Source of the DNA: JB111 sp049856295
GTDB lineage: Bacteria; Actinomycetota; Actinomycetes; Actinomycetales; Actinomycetaceae
Length of the DNA: 64,000 bases
Direction of reading: 5' to 3'
NCBI RefSeq assembly: GCF_049856295.1
Contig: NZ_JBNDMZ010000009.1
Span: 124,001 to 188,000, forward strand
Below the pieces are notes generated by a model that was not told the DNA's origin, ran no database searches, and worked only from the letters and a program-made list of their open reading frames with translations. Shown here piece by piece: positions 7,791 through 16,800 of this stretch. Each line of letters opens with the position of its first letter. The first letter of the stretch is position 1. A program made the translations under genes and the position numbers.

Positions 7791-7937
7791 GGGGGCTCCC
7801 TGGCTGATTCGGGTGGGGGGACGACGCGTCCGGGGGAACGCGTCGATGCCAAGGTATGGACCATCACCGACATCGAGAGCAGTTGACGAATCGACGCGCC
7901 CCCTGCCCAGCACTCTCGACAGGAAGCCGGACGCTCC

Positions 7938-8032
7938 GAACCGCAATCTCGAGGAGAGCTGCGCAGCCAGTCTTCGCGCTGAGCCGCACTCTCGACCAAC
8001 TGGTCAGTCCTGAGGCGCACTCTCGACAGAAG
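7938..8032 (+). repeat. Three copies of the dispersed repeat (one A-type, two B-type)
   Basis: Copies at 7938-7956 (GAACCGCAATCTCGAGGAG), 7981-7999 (GAGCCGCACTCTCGACCAA) and 8012-8032 (GAGGCGCACTCTCGACAGAAG). The third copy overlaps the last codons of the XRE regulator gene. Confidence 0.75.
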
Positions 8033-8606
8033 GGGCGGCGCGGAGGTGCGCCCGCTCCCCCTGCTTGCCGATGAGGCTGAGGTACTCGACAGGTCCGTCC
8101 GGGGTGGCGCCGAACCAGTGCGGGGTGCGGGTGTCGAACTCGGCCGCCTCGCCCGGCCCGAGGATCATGTCCTGCTCACCGAGCACGAGGCGCAGCCGGC
8201 CGTCGAGGACGTAGACCCAGTCGAACCCCTCGTGCGTGCGCGGCTGCGGGACCTCTCCCGGCCGGCCGGCGGGCCGGACGAACTTGTAGGCCTGGATCCC
8301 GCCGGGACGGCGCGAGAGCGGCAGGACCACCGCGCCGTGGTCCCCGGCAAGGGGACGCATGTTGATGCGCGGGTCGCCGGTCGGCGGGGCGTCGACGAGC
8401 TCGTCGAGCGTCACGCCGTGCACCCGGGCGAGCGGAAGCAGCTGCTCGAGGGTGGGCCGGCGCAGGCCGGACTCGAGGCGGGACAGGGTGCTCGCGGAGA
8501 TCCCGGTCCGCTCGGCGAGCTCCGCCAGCGTGACGTCGCCACGCTGCCGGAGGCGGCGCAGCCGCGGCCCGACGGCGTCGAGCGTGTGGTCGAGGTCGGG
8601 TGCCAT
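8004..8606 (-). CDS. XRE-family regulator with C-terminal cupin domain
   Basis: 200 residues from ATG 8606 (GGGGG Shine-Dalgarno). Residues about 8-65 are a Cro/CI-type helix-turn-helix (LRRLRQRGDVTLAELAERTG, ISASTLSRLESGLRRPT). Residues about 105-185 form a cupin (EGFDWVYVLDGRLRLVLGEQ, LGPGEAAEFDTRTPHWFG), the usual ligand pocket of this regulator class. It is divergent from the thioredoxin-reductase-like gene and probably controls it through the direct repeats at 8616-8642. The last codons come from a dispersed repeat copy, so the original C-terminus may have been different. Confidence 0.85.
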   Translation of the reverse strand: MAPDLDHTLDAVGPRLRRLRQRGDVTLAELAERTGISASTLSRLESGLRRPTLEQLLPLARVHGVTLDELVDAPPTGDPRINMRPLAGDHGAVVLPLSRRPGGIQAYKFVRPAGRPGEVPQPRTHEGFDWVYVLDGRLRLVLGEQDMILGPGEAAEFDTRTPHWFGATPDGPVEYLSLIGKQGERAHLRAAPSVESAPQD

Positions 8607-8615
8607 GCCCCCAGT

Positions 8616-8642
8616 TTGCCATTCGGCAACTCTGCTTGCCAT
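8616..8642. promoter_or_regulatory. Probable XRE operator: two TTGCCAT repeats 20 bp apart
   Basis: TTGCCATTCGG at 8616 and TTGCCATACGG at 8636 are direct repeats exactly two helical turns apart; the first also forms a small palindrome (TTGCCATTCGGCAA). They lie in the 113-base region between the divergent regulator and oxidoreductase genes. Confidence 0.55.
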
Positions 8643-8719
8643 ACGGGAAATGGCCGCGCAGGCTCGTCAGCACACCGACTCCCGGGGCGAGCGCCCCGCC
8701 GACGCATGTGAGGACCACC

Positions 8720-9754
8720 ATGACCACGCCCGACCGCACCACTTCGCCCACGACGACGACCACCACCCCGTCCGATCCCGCCACGAACGACGACACCCTC
8801 CCGACGACGAACGACTCCCCCTCCCCCGAGACCTACGACGCCGTCGTGGTGGGCGGTGGTGCGGCCGGGCTCAGCGGCGCACTCATGCTCGCTCGCTCGC
8901 GGCGTCGCGTGCTCGTCCTCGACGGCGGCGAGCCCCGCAACGCCCCGGCCGACGCCGTCCACGCACTCATCGCCCTCGACGGCACACCGCCCCTCGAGCT
9001 GCTCGCCCGCGGGCGGGCCGACGTCGAGCGGTACGGGGGCGAGATCCGGCCCGCGAAGGTCCGGGACGCCCGGCAGGACGGCGACCTGTTCGTCGTCACC
9101 ACCGAGGACGGCTCGACGGTCCGCGCCCGCAGGCTGCTCCTCGCCACCGGGGTGCTCGACGAGCTGCCCGAGCTGCCGGGCCTGCGGGAGGGCTGGGGTT
9201 CCGACGTCGTGCACTGCCCGTTCTGCCACGGCTGGGAGGTCCGCGACCGCGTCATCGGCGTGCTGGGCTCCCGTCCGATGGCCGTCCACCAGGCGTTGAT
9301 GTTCCGCCAGCTCTCCGAGCGGGTCCGGCTGTTCGCGTGGGACCTCGAGCTCGCCGCGACCGACCGCGAGCGACTCGCCGCCCGCGGGGTCGAGATCGTC
9401 ACGGGCACGCCCGATGGCATCGTGCGTGAGGGCGGCCGGGTGTCGGGCGTACGGATGGATGACGGGCGAGTCCTCGAGGTCGGGGCGGTGACGGTCCAGA
9501 CCGTGCTCCAGCCGCGCCTCGAGCCGTTCGCGGCGCTCGGCCTCGAGGTCGCCGAGAACGTCATGGGCACCGCGGTCGCAGCCACCCCGACCGGCGCGAC
9601 GAACGTCCCCGGCGTATGGGTGGCCGGGAACCTCGCGGACGTGTCGATGCAGGTCGGTGCCGCTGCCGCGCAGGGGGCGCTGGCCGGGGGCCACATCAAC
9701 GGGGACCTCGTCATGGCCGACGCCGACCTGGCGGTCGCAGCGGCCGCCGCCTGA
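8720..9754 (+). CDS. NAD(P)/FAD-dependent oxidoreductase, thioredoxin-reductase-like
   Basis: 344 residues. A Thr/Ser-rich, probably disordered N-terminal 35 residues precede an FAD Rossmann motif (VVVGGGAAGLSGALMLARS). The active-site pair is CPFC (C166, C169) in HCPFCHGWEVRD, where thioredoxin reductase has CATC; this form is common in actinobacterial proteins of unclear partner. The C-terminus has the second FAD motif (GVWVAGNLADVSMQVGAAAAQG). ATG 8720 follows an AGGA Shine-Dalgarno. The divergent XRE-cupin regulator suggests induction by a small molecule; electron acceptor unknown. Confidence 0.85.
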   Translation: MTTPDRTTSPTTTTTTPSDPATNDDTLPTTNDSPSPETYDAVVVGGGAAGLSGALMLARSRRRVLVLDGGEPRNAPADAVHALIALDGTPPLELLARGRADVERYGGEIRPAKVRDARQDGDLFVVTTEDGSTVRARRLLLATGVLDELPELPGLREGWGSDVVHCPFCHGWEVRDRVIGVLGSRPMAVHQALMFRQLSERVRLFAWDLELAATDRERLAARGVEIVTGTPDGIVREGGRVSGVRMDDGRVLEVGAVTVQTVLQPRLEPFAALGLEVAENVMGTAVAATPTGATNVPGVWVAGNLADVSMQVGAAAAQGALAGGHINGDLVMADADLAVAAAAA

Positions 9755-9822
9755 CGGTCGCGCGCCTCGAGGCGGGTCGGGCGGGGCCGCCGGGCCGCCG
9801 CGGCCTGCCCGGGGCCGCCTCC

Positions 9823-9844
9823 CAACCGCAATCTCGGTGAGAAG
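9823..9844 (+). repeat. Dispersed CGCAATCTCG repeat copy
   Basis: CAACCGCAATCTCGGTGAGA and two more bases, in the gap between the oxidoreductase and the DUF6157 gene. Confidence 0.75.
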
Positions 9845-9931
9845 GTCCTGATCTCGCCACGGATGTCGGCGGCCCTCGCTAGCCTCCGACCACACGGCCC
9901 CGCCCCGGGCCCGACGGACGGACGGCACCCC

Positions 9932-10339
9932 ATGGCGACGCACTCGACCGACTACCGCGACACGCTGATCACCCCGGCCCCCGACACCCGGGCGACGCAC
10001 CCGACGGAGCCGCCGACCGGGAAGGGCACGGTCGCGGAGCTGCAGTACGAGCGGCTCGCACCGACCGACTACGCCCTCACCAGCGACGAGCTGCTCCTCG
10101 ACGTCCACATGGTCCGCCGCGGGATCCCCGCGACGGACGTCGACCGGGCGCGGGAGGAGTTCTTCTCGAAGGGGCAGCCGTGCCTGCGCGCCTCGCCGCT
10201 GACGAAGACCTACGGCTGAGCCGTGCACTTCGACGCCGAGGGGCGCATCGCGCTCGTCGAGCCCGGCTCCGACCGCTACGACGAGCTCGTGGCCGACGAG
10301 TCGGTGACGAAGCGACCGGCGATGCGGTCCTCGCGGTGA
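9932..10339 (+). pseudogene. DUF6157-family gene interrupted by in-frame TGA
   Basis: From ATG 9932 the frame encodes 95 residues (TDYRDTLITPAPDTRA, GTVAELQYERL, FFSKGQPCLRASPLTKTYG) and meets TGA at 10217-10219. Reading on in the same frame gives AVHFDAEGRIALVEPGS to KRPAMRSSR and a proper stop at 10339, which is the conserved end of DUF6157 proteins (about 135 residues). At the TGA position this family has tryptophan after TKxYG, so a single TGG to TGA change explains it. It may be a young pseudogene, a sequencing error or, less likely, readthrough. Function of the family is unknown. Confidence 0.75.
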
Positions 10340-10385
10340 GGCGACGACGGCCGGGAGGAAACTCGCGTGCGTCGGTACGCGTCCC

Positions 10386-11015
10386 TCAGGCGAGTGCTCG
10401 GACGGTGGTCCCGACGAGTTCGACGAGGTGGGCGGCGTCGTCGCCGGCCGGATCCTGGTCCGGGTCGTAGATCGCCATGCTCAGGCCGAGGCAGCCGCCC
10501 TCCGCCACGGCCGCCGTCATCGCTACGGCAAGCTGGCCGAGGTCCAGGCCGTCGGGCTCGTCGGGGTAGTCGGGCAGGCCCTGCGCCGGGACGACTGTCG
10601 GGTCGAGGACGTCGACGTCGACGTGGAGCCACCACCCGTTCGTCCGCTCCCGCAGGTGGCGAGCGGCGTCACGGGCTGCACCACCGGGATCGGCACGCAT
10701 CGACGTGAGATCCCGCGACCATACGCCGAGGTCGGCGAGGCTGCCGACGTTGAACCGCCGCCGCCAGTCGGCGTCCCGCTGCCCCAGCAGGCACAGCGAG
10801 TCGGTGTCGAGGGCCGGGAGCGGGACCCCGAGCCCGTCGCGCAGCGTTCGCCCGGTCAGCCCCAGGAGAAGGCCGACCTCGCAGTTGGCTGCCTCCCCGT
10901 CCTCGACGACGTCGAGCGGCATCGTGTCCTCGTGGCCGTCGAGCAGCAGGAGCCCGGGTGCCCTCCACGTCTCCGCCAGGCCCCCGACGACGCCGATCAG
11001 CTCGATCGTCGTCAT
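10386..11015 (-). CDS. Arginase/agmatinase-family protein, N-terminally short
   Basis: 209 residues. It retains two manganese-binding motifs of the ureohydrolase fold: DGHED (D26, H28, D30) and HVDVDVLDP (about 131-139), plus a C-terminal GLSMAIYDPDQDP. Full-length relatives have 270-300 residues and an earlier GGD(H/C) metal motif that is missing here: the protein begins just after where that motif should be. The gene starts 16 bases after the stop of the pyruvate oxidase gene, so a deletion at that junction may have removed the 5' part. Probably an inactive remnant, though it could be a short variant. Confidence 0.65.
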   Translation of the reverse strand: MTTIELIGVVGGLAETWRAPGLLLLDGHEDTMPLDVVEDGEAANCEVGLLLGLTGRTLRDGLGVPLPALDTDSLCLLGQRDADWRRRFNVGSLADLGVWSRDLTSMRADPGGAARDAARHLRERTNGWWLHVDVDVLDPTVVPAQGLPDYPDEPDGLDLGQLAVAMTAAVAEGGCLGLSMAIYDPDQDPAGDDAAHLVELVGTTVRALA

Positions 11016-11031
11016 GATCCACTCGTCCCGG

Positions 11032-12777
11032 CTACGGCCGCGGGATGTTGCGCAGGTTCGAGCGCGCCATCGACACGACCTCGCCGGCGCCCTTGGTGAA
11101 GACGATCTTGCTCATCGCGGTGGCGAACCCGAAGACCTGCTCGCCGGTGATCGACGGCGGCAGCGAGAGCGCGTTGGGGTCGGTGACGATGTCGAGCAGC
11201 GCCGGACCGGGGTGGGCGAGCACCTCGGCGATGCCCGCCTCGAGCTCCTTCGGGTCGGCCACCCGCACGGCGTGCCAGCCCATCGCCTCGGCGATCGCGG
11301 CGTAGTTCGTCGCGGGCACGTCCACGCCGTGGTCCGGCAGCTTGTCCACGAGCATCTCGAGCTTGACCATGCCGAGCGTCGAGTTGTTGAAGAGCATGAC
11401 CTTGACCGGCAGCTCGCACTGGACGGCGGTGAGCATGTCGCCCATGAGCATCGACAGACCGCCGTCCCCGCTGAACGCGACCACCTGGCGGTCCCGGTCG
11501 GCCACCTGGGCGCCGAGCGCGTGCGGGAGGGCGTTCGCCATCGACCCGTGCAGGAACGAGCCGATGACACGGCGCCGGCCGTTGGGGGTGACGTAGCGGG
11601 CCTGCCACACGTTGCACATGCCGGTGTCCGCGGTGAACACGGCGTCGTCGGCGGCCGCCTGGTCGATGAGCGAGGCCGCGTACTCCGGGTGGATCGGCAC
11701 GAGGTCCTCGGCATTGCGCGTGTAGGCGCCGACGGTCGAGTCCATCAGCTTCTCGTGCCGCTTGAGGGTCTTCTTCAGGTAGGAGCGCGAGCGCTTCGCC
11801 GCCACGCGGTCGAGCAGTCCGCGCAGGAACGGGCCCACGTCGGCGTGGACGGGGAGGTCGACGCCGGTGCGCCGTCCGATCACCTCGGCCCGGCGGTCGA
11901 CCTGGATCGTCGTCGGCCCGTCGGGCAGGAACTGGTCGTAGGGGAAGTCGGTCCCGAGCAGGAGCAGCAGGTCGGCGTCGTCCATGCCCTCCGCGGCTGC
12001 GCCGTACCCGAGCAGACCGGTCATGCCGACGTCGAAGGGGTTGTCGTGCTGCACCCACTCCTTGCCGCGCAGCGAGTGGCCCACGGGCGCGCCGATCCTG
12101 TCCGCGAGATCGATCAGCTCGTCGTGCGAGCCCCGCACCCCGGCGCCGGCGAAGATCGCGACCCGCTTGGCGTCGTCGATCGCCTCGGCCGCGGCGTCGA
12201 GCGCCGACTGCGCGGGCTCGAGCGTGCCGCGCACGGTCGGCACGTAGGCGGGTGCGTCCGCGGTGGCCTCCTCGTCCGCGACGTCGCCGGGCAGGGTGAC
12301 GACGGCGACGCCGGGGGCGGCGAGCGCGTGCGTGATCGCGGAGTGCACGATCCGCGGCGACTGGGTGGGCGTGCTGACGAGCTCGCTGTAGACGGAGCAC
12401 TCCGTGAAGAGTCGGTCGGGGTGGGTCTCCTGGAAGAACTCCTGGCCGATCTGCGGTGTGGGGATGTGGCTGGCGATCGCGAGGACGGGCGCGCCGGACC
12501 GGTTGGCGTCGTACAGGCCGTTGATGAGGTGGAGGTTGCCGGGACCGCACGATCCCGCGCACACCGCGAGCTCACCGGAGATCTGGGCGTCCGCGGCGGC
12601 AGCGAAGGCCGCTGCCTCCTCGTGGCGGACATGGATCCAGTCGATGCCGCCCTCGGCGCTTCCGACGGTGCGGCGGACGGCGTCGACGACGGGGTTGAGG
12701 CTGTCACCGACAATCCCGTAGATGCGCCGCACCCCCACGGCCTGCAGCTGGGCGACGATCTGGTCGGCGAGCTTCAC
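11032..12777 (-). CDS. poxB: Pyruvate dehydrogenase (quinone) / pyruvate oxidase, ThDP-dependent
   Basis: 581 residues, the usual length. The N-terminal domain has the ThDP-activating glutamate in HVRHEEAAAFAA (about 53) and GPGNLHLINGLYDA; the middle domain binds FAD; the C-terminal domain has the ThDP/Mg motif GDGGLSMLMGDMLTA ending at NN. The enzyme decarboxylates pyruvate to acetate and passes electrons to quinone at the membrane. A related acetolactate synthase is less likely given the QIGQEFFQETHPDRLF and PTQIGQ-type region typical of PoxB. Followed on the same strand by the short arginase-like gene. Confidence 0.9.
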   Translation of the reverse strand: MKLADQIVAQLQAVGVRRIYGIVGDSLNPVVDAVRRTVGSAEGGIDWIHVRHEEAAAFAAAADAQISGELAVCAGSCGPGNLHLINGLYDANRSGAPVLAIASHIPTPQIGQEFFQETHPDRLFTECSVYSELVSTPTQSPRIVHSAITHALAAPGVAVVTLPGDVADEEATADAPAYVPTVRGTLEPAQSALDAAAEAIDDAKRVAIFAGAGVRGSHDELIDLADRIGAPVGHSLRGKEWVQHDNPFDVGMTGLLGYGAAAEGMDDADLLLLLGTDFPYDQFLPDGPTTIQVDRRAEVIGRRTGVDLPVHADVGPFLRGLLDRVAAKRSRSYLKKTLKRHEKLMDSTVGAYTRNAEDLVPIHPEYAASLIDQAAADDAVFTADTGMCNVWQARYVTPNGRRRVIGSFLHGSMANALPHALGAQVADRDRQVVAFSGDGGLSMLMGDMLTAVQCELPVKVMLFNNSTLGMVKLEMLVDKLPDHGVDVPATNYAAIAEAMGWHAVRVADPKELEAGIAEVLAHPGPALLDIVTDPNALSLPPSITGEQVFGFATAMSKIVFTKGAGEVVSMARSNLRNIPRP

Positions 12778-12899
12778 GGGGCAGTCCTCCTCGGGCCCGT
12801 GGGCACCCCGACTCCGGCCGCCGGGCCACGGGTCGTTCGTCGTCCCGCCAGGCTACGGCCCGGGCGCACGCCTCGCGCGTCGGGGCGACGCGGGCGCGG

Positions 12900-13730
12900 T
12901 CAGAGCAGGCCGAGCTCGGCGAACGCGCGGGTCAGGCCCTCGCGCTCGGGGCCCGGCGCCGTCCGGTCGGCGGCGGCCAGGACACGCGGGTCGGACCCCT
13001 CGATGGCCACGCCGATGCCGGCCTCGCGCAACATCTCGAGGTCGTTCATCCCGTCGCCGAAGGCGATCGAGTCGGCCACGTCGGCACCGAGGTGCGCGAG
13101 CGCGGCCCGCATGCCGACCGCCTTGTGCATACCGGCGAGGTAGAGCTCGCCGGACGAGGGGTGCAGGCCGGGCACGGAGGCCTCGAGGGACAGGACGGCC
13201 TCGCCGGCCTCGCGGGCGAGCTGGTCGTTCGGGACCCCCGACTCGACGACGACGGCCTTGGCGAAGGGGCGGCCCCTGAGGTCGTCGACGACGGACATGC
13301 CGGCGAGGATGTCGGACGGACCGGAGTGCCTCGAGCCGTCGACGGAGGCCTCGTGGCCGGCGACCGCCGCGCTGATGACCTGCTCCGCGTGCCGGTTTCC
13401 CAGGAGCGCCCCAGGCGTCTCGAGCACGAAGGTCACGTCGTAGGACTCGAGCACGTCGATGAGCCGGTCGCCGAGCTCGACCGGGAACCGCTCGTCGGCG
13501 ACGACCTCGCCGTCGACCTCGACGTACGCCCCGGCCGTGGCGACGTACCCGTCGAAACCTGCGGCGGAGATGCGCTCGGGGAGCATGATCCGGGGTCGCC
13601 CCGTGCACAGCAGCACCCGGTGGCCGGCCGCACGGACGGCCTGCACAGCCCGCACGTGGCCCGGGGGTACCTCGCCCTGGTGGGCGTAGGTGCCGTCGAC
13701 GTCGAGGAACACGATCTTGCTGTCGGTCAT
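12900..13730 (-). CDS. Cof-type HAD-superfamily phosphatase
   Basis: 276 residues. HAD motif I is FLDVDGT (nucleophile D10), motif II is in LLCTGRPR, the motif III lysine is in the MHKAVGMRAAL region, and motif IV is FGDGMNDLEML; the large cap between motifs II and III places it in the Cof/IIB subfamily, which hydrolyses sugar phosphates or flavin phosphates. The substrate cannot be told. It stands alone between divergent or unrelated genes. Confidence 0.85.
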   Translation of the reverse strand: MTDSKIVFLDVDGTYAHQGEVPPGHVRAVQAVRAAGHRVLLCTGRPRIMLPERISAAGFDGYVATAGAYVEVDGEVVADERFPVELGDRLIDVLESYDVTFVLETPGALLGNRHAEQVISAAVAGHEASVDGSRHSGPSDILAGMSVVDDLRGRPFAKAVVVESGVPNDQLAREAGEAVLSLEASVPGLHPSSGELYLAGMHKAVGMRAALAHLGADVADSIAFGDGMNDLEMLREAGIGVAIEGSDPRVLAAADRTAPGPEREGLTRAFAELGLL

Positions 13731-13814
13731 GGTCCGATTCTCCCCCGGCGGGCCGTCGACGGCACAGCCGTCCGCCGGTCGGCGGCCTCCCCCGACGGCC
13801 GGCCGACGCGACCC

Positions 13815-16800
13815 TCAGTCGGCGGCGTGCTTGCCGCCGCCGGAGTCGTCACCCTCGTTCAGGACGTGGGCGTCGTCCGGCGGTGCCGCCGCGTGGGCCC
13901 CGGAGGTGGAACCGTCGGACGGCTTCCGCCCCTCGCCGGCCCGGGCACCTGACGCGGGGGCCGATCCAGCGTCCGCACCAGCCGCGCCCGCACCAGCCTC
14001 GGCCTCGCCGGCGCCGGCATGCACGAGCACGGGGGCGTCGTCGTCGCCGACCCGCTCCTCCTCGCGGACCCGGGCCGCTCCCCCCCCGGCGCGCAGCCGC
14101 TCGAGCTCGGCGCGGGGCGCAGCGGCGTCCTCGCCGCGCTCCTCGCGCGCCGCCACGACCTTCTCCAGCCGAGCGATCTCCTTCTCCCGTGCCCGCCGCT
14201 CGCCGCGCCCCTCGGTCAGCTCGTAGAGCACCGGGACGAGCAGCAGCGTGAGGATCGTCGAGGTGATGAGGCCGCCGATGACGACGATCGCGAGCGGCTG
14301 CGAGATGAAGGCACCGCCGCCCGTGATGCCGAACGCCATCGGGATGAGCGCCATGATCGTCGCGGCCGAGGTCATGAGGATCGGGCGCAGGCGGTGCCGC
14401 CCGCCCTCGACGACCGCCTCGCGCAGGTCCATTCCGGCCGTGCGGTACTGGTTGATGAGGTCGATGAGGACGATCGCGTTCGTCACGACGACGCCGACGA
14501 GCATGAGCGCACCGACGAGGGCCGCGACCCCGAGCGGCGTGTCCGTCAGCCACAGACCGAGGATCGCGCCGGTGGCGGCGAACGGGATCGACACGAGCAG
14601 CACGAGCGGCTGCACGAGCGAGCGGAACGTCGCCACCATGACGAGGTAGACGAGCGCCACGGCGAGCCCGAGCGCGAGGAAGAGGTTGCCGAAGGCGTCC
14701 TCCTGCTCGGCGCTGACGCCGCCGATCTCGACGCTGACGCCCTCGGGCTCGTCGACCGAGTCGAGCGCCGTGGCGAGCTCGGCGTTGACCGTCTGCAGGT
14801 CGGCGATCTCGGTCGCCGCGGTGATCGACGCCGAGCGGAGTCCGTCCTGGCGGGTGATCGAGGCCTGCTGGCGCTCCTCAGCGACGTCGGCGACGTCGTC
14901 GAGCACGAGCGGCGCCTCCGGCGACCCGCCGAGCGGCAGGGCGCTCAGCTCGTCGACGGTGGCCGGCGCCTCCCCGGAGAACAGGACGATCGGGAGGGTG
15001 CCGTCCTCGGTGTCGACGTCGCCGGCCGGGAGGCCGTTGATCGCCGCGTAGGCGATGCCGCCGACGGCGGACTCGGTGAGGCCGAGCGAGGCCGCGGCGG
15101 GCCGGTCGACGGCGACCTGGATGAAGGGCAGGTCCGAGGCGAGCGAGCTCTCGACGTCGCGCAGCCCGTCGATCCCGGCGATCGCCGCCTCGACCTCCTC
15201 GGCGGTTGCGGCGACGTCCTCGCCGTCGGCCCCGGAGACGATGACCTCGACCCCGGAGGAGAACCCGCCGGCCGAGCCGGGCGCCACGGTGATGGTGCCG
15301 GCGTCCTCGCCGAGGGCCTCGAGCCGCTCGCGGACGTCGTCCTCGACGGCACCCGCGTCGGCGTCGACGTCGAGCGTCACCGAGAAGGTGACGTCCTGCG
15401 CCATGCCGAAGGCCGCCATCGCGGGATCGGCCGACCCGACCGTGACCTGGTAGCTCTCGACCTCCTCGACGTCGGCGAGCACGTCCTCGACCTGCTGGGC
15501 GGCGGCGTCCTGGGCCTCGAGCGTGACGCCCGTGGGCAGGTCCTGGGTGACCGAGATCGCGTTCTCGCCCGTGTCGCCGATGAAGTCGGTGGGCAGGCGA
15601 GTCGCACCGAACACGGTGGCCGCCATGAGGACGACGGCGCCGCCGATGGTGAGCCAGCGGTGCCCGAGGACGCCGCGCAACGAGGAGACGTAGCCGCGCT
15701 GCAGGATGCTCCTGCGCTCCTTCTCCTCCGCCTCGACGCGGGCGGTGGCGGCGCGCTCGGGGTCGACGGGCGTGCGGAGGAACCAGTAGGCGAGCACCGG
15801 GACGATCGTCAGGGCGACGAGCAGGGACGCGCCCAGTGCGAGGGCCACGGTGAACGCGAAGGGGCGCAGGAGCTCGCCGACCATGCCGCCGACGAGGCCG
15901 AGCGGGACGAACACGGCGGCGGTGGCGACGGTCGCGGACGTGACGGCGCCGGCCACCTCCTTGACGCCCGTGAGCACGGACTGCCGCTTCGACGTCCCGT
16001 AGGACTGATGCCGGGCGATGTTCTCAATGACGACGATCGAGTCGTCGACCACGCGGCCGATCGAGATCGTCAGCGCCGCCAGCGTGAACATGTTGAGCGA
16101 GTAGTCGGCTACCTTGAGCGCGAGCAGCGCGACGAGCAGCGAGAGCGGGATCGAGATCGCCGTGACGGTGGTCGCGCGGATCGAGCGCAGGAACAGCAGG
16201 ATGACGAGGACGGCGAACGCGAGGCCGAGCACGCCCTCGACGGCGAGGTCCTCGATGGACTGCTGGATGAAGACGGCCTGGTCGAACGCGACGACGAGCT
16301 CGCCGCCGTCGCCGAGGGAGCCCTCGAGCTCGGGCATGAGCTCGCGGATCTGCTCCGAGATCTCGACCGTGTTGCCGTCGGGCGTGGCCGTGATCGCCAG
16401 CCCGATGCTCGCGACCCCGTCGGTGCGGGTGAGCGACGTGGCGGGCACGTCCTCGACGGCGACGTCCGCGACGTCGTCGATCGTCACGACCTCGTCCGGG
16501 GCGGGTGCCTGGGGCGCCTGCTCGGCGCCGTCACCGGCGGTCGGTGCCTGCCCCGGGTCGGTGGGCGCCTGCCCCGGGTCGGTGGGCGCCTGCCCCGGGT
16601 CGGTGGGCGCCTGCCCCGGGTCGGTCGGTGCCTGCCCCGGGTCGGCGGGTGCCTGGCCCCCGTCGGCAGGGGCGTCCCCGCCCGCGGCGCCGCCCGACGA
16701 CGAGTCGGCGACGAGCGGGAGCCCCGCGATCTCCTCGGGAGACGTGAGGCGGCCACCGGCCTGGATCGTCAGCTCGCTGCCGTCGGACTCGATGGTGCCG

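Noticed and set aside
10705..13143. 812-residue open frame on the plus strand
   Set aside because: It is antisense to poxB and the HAD phosphatase and has Arg/Ala-rich low-information sequence, a normal effect of high GC.
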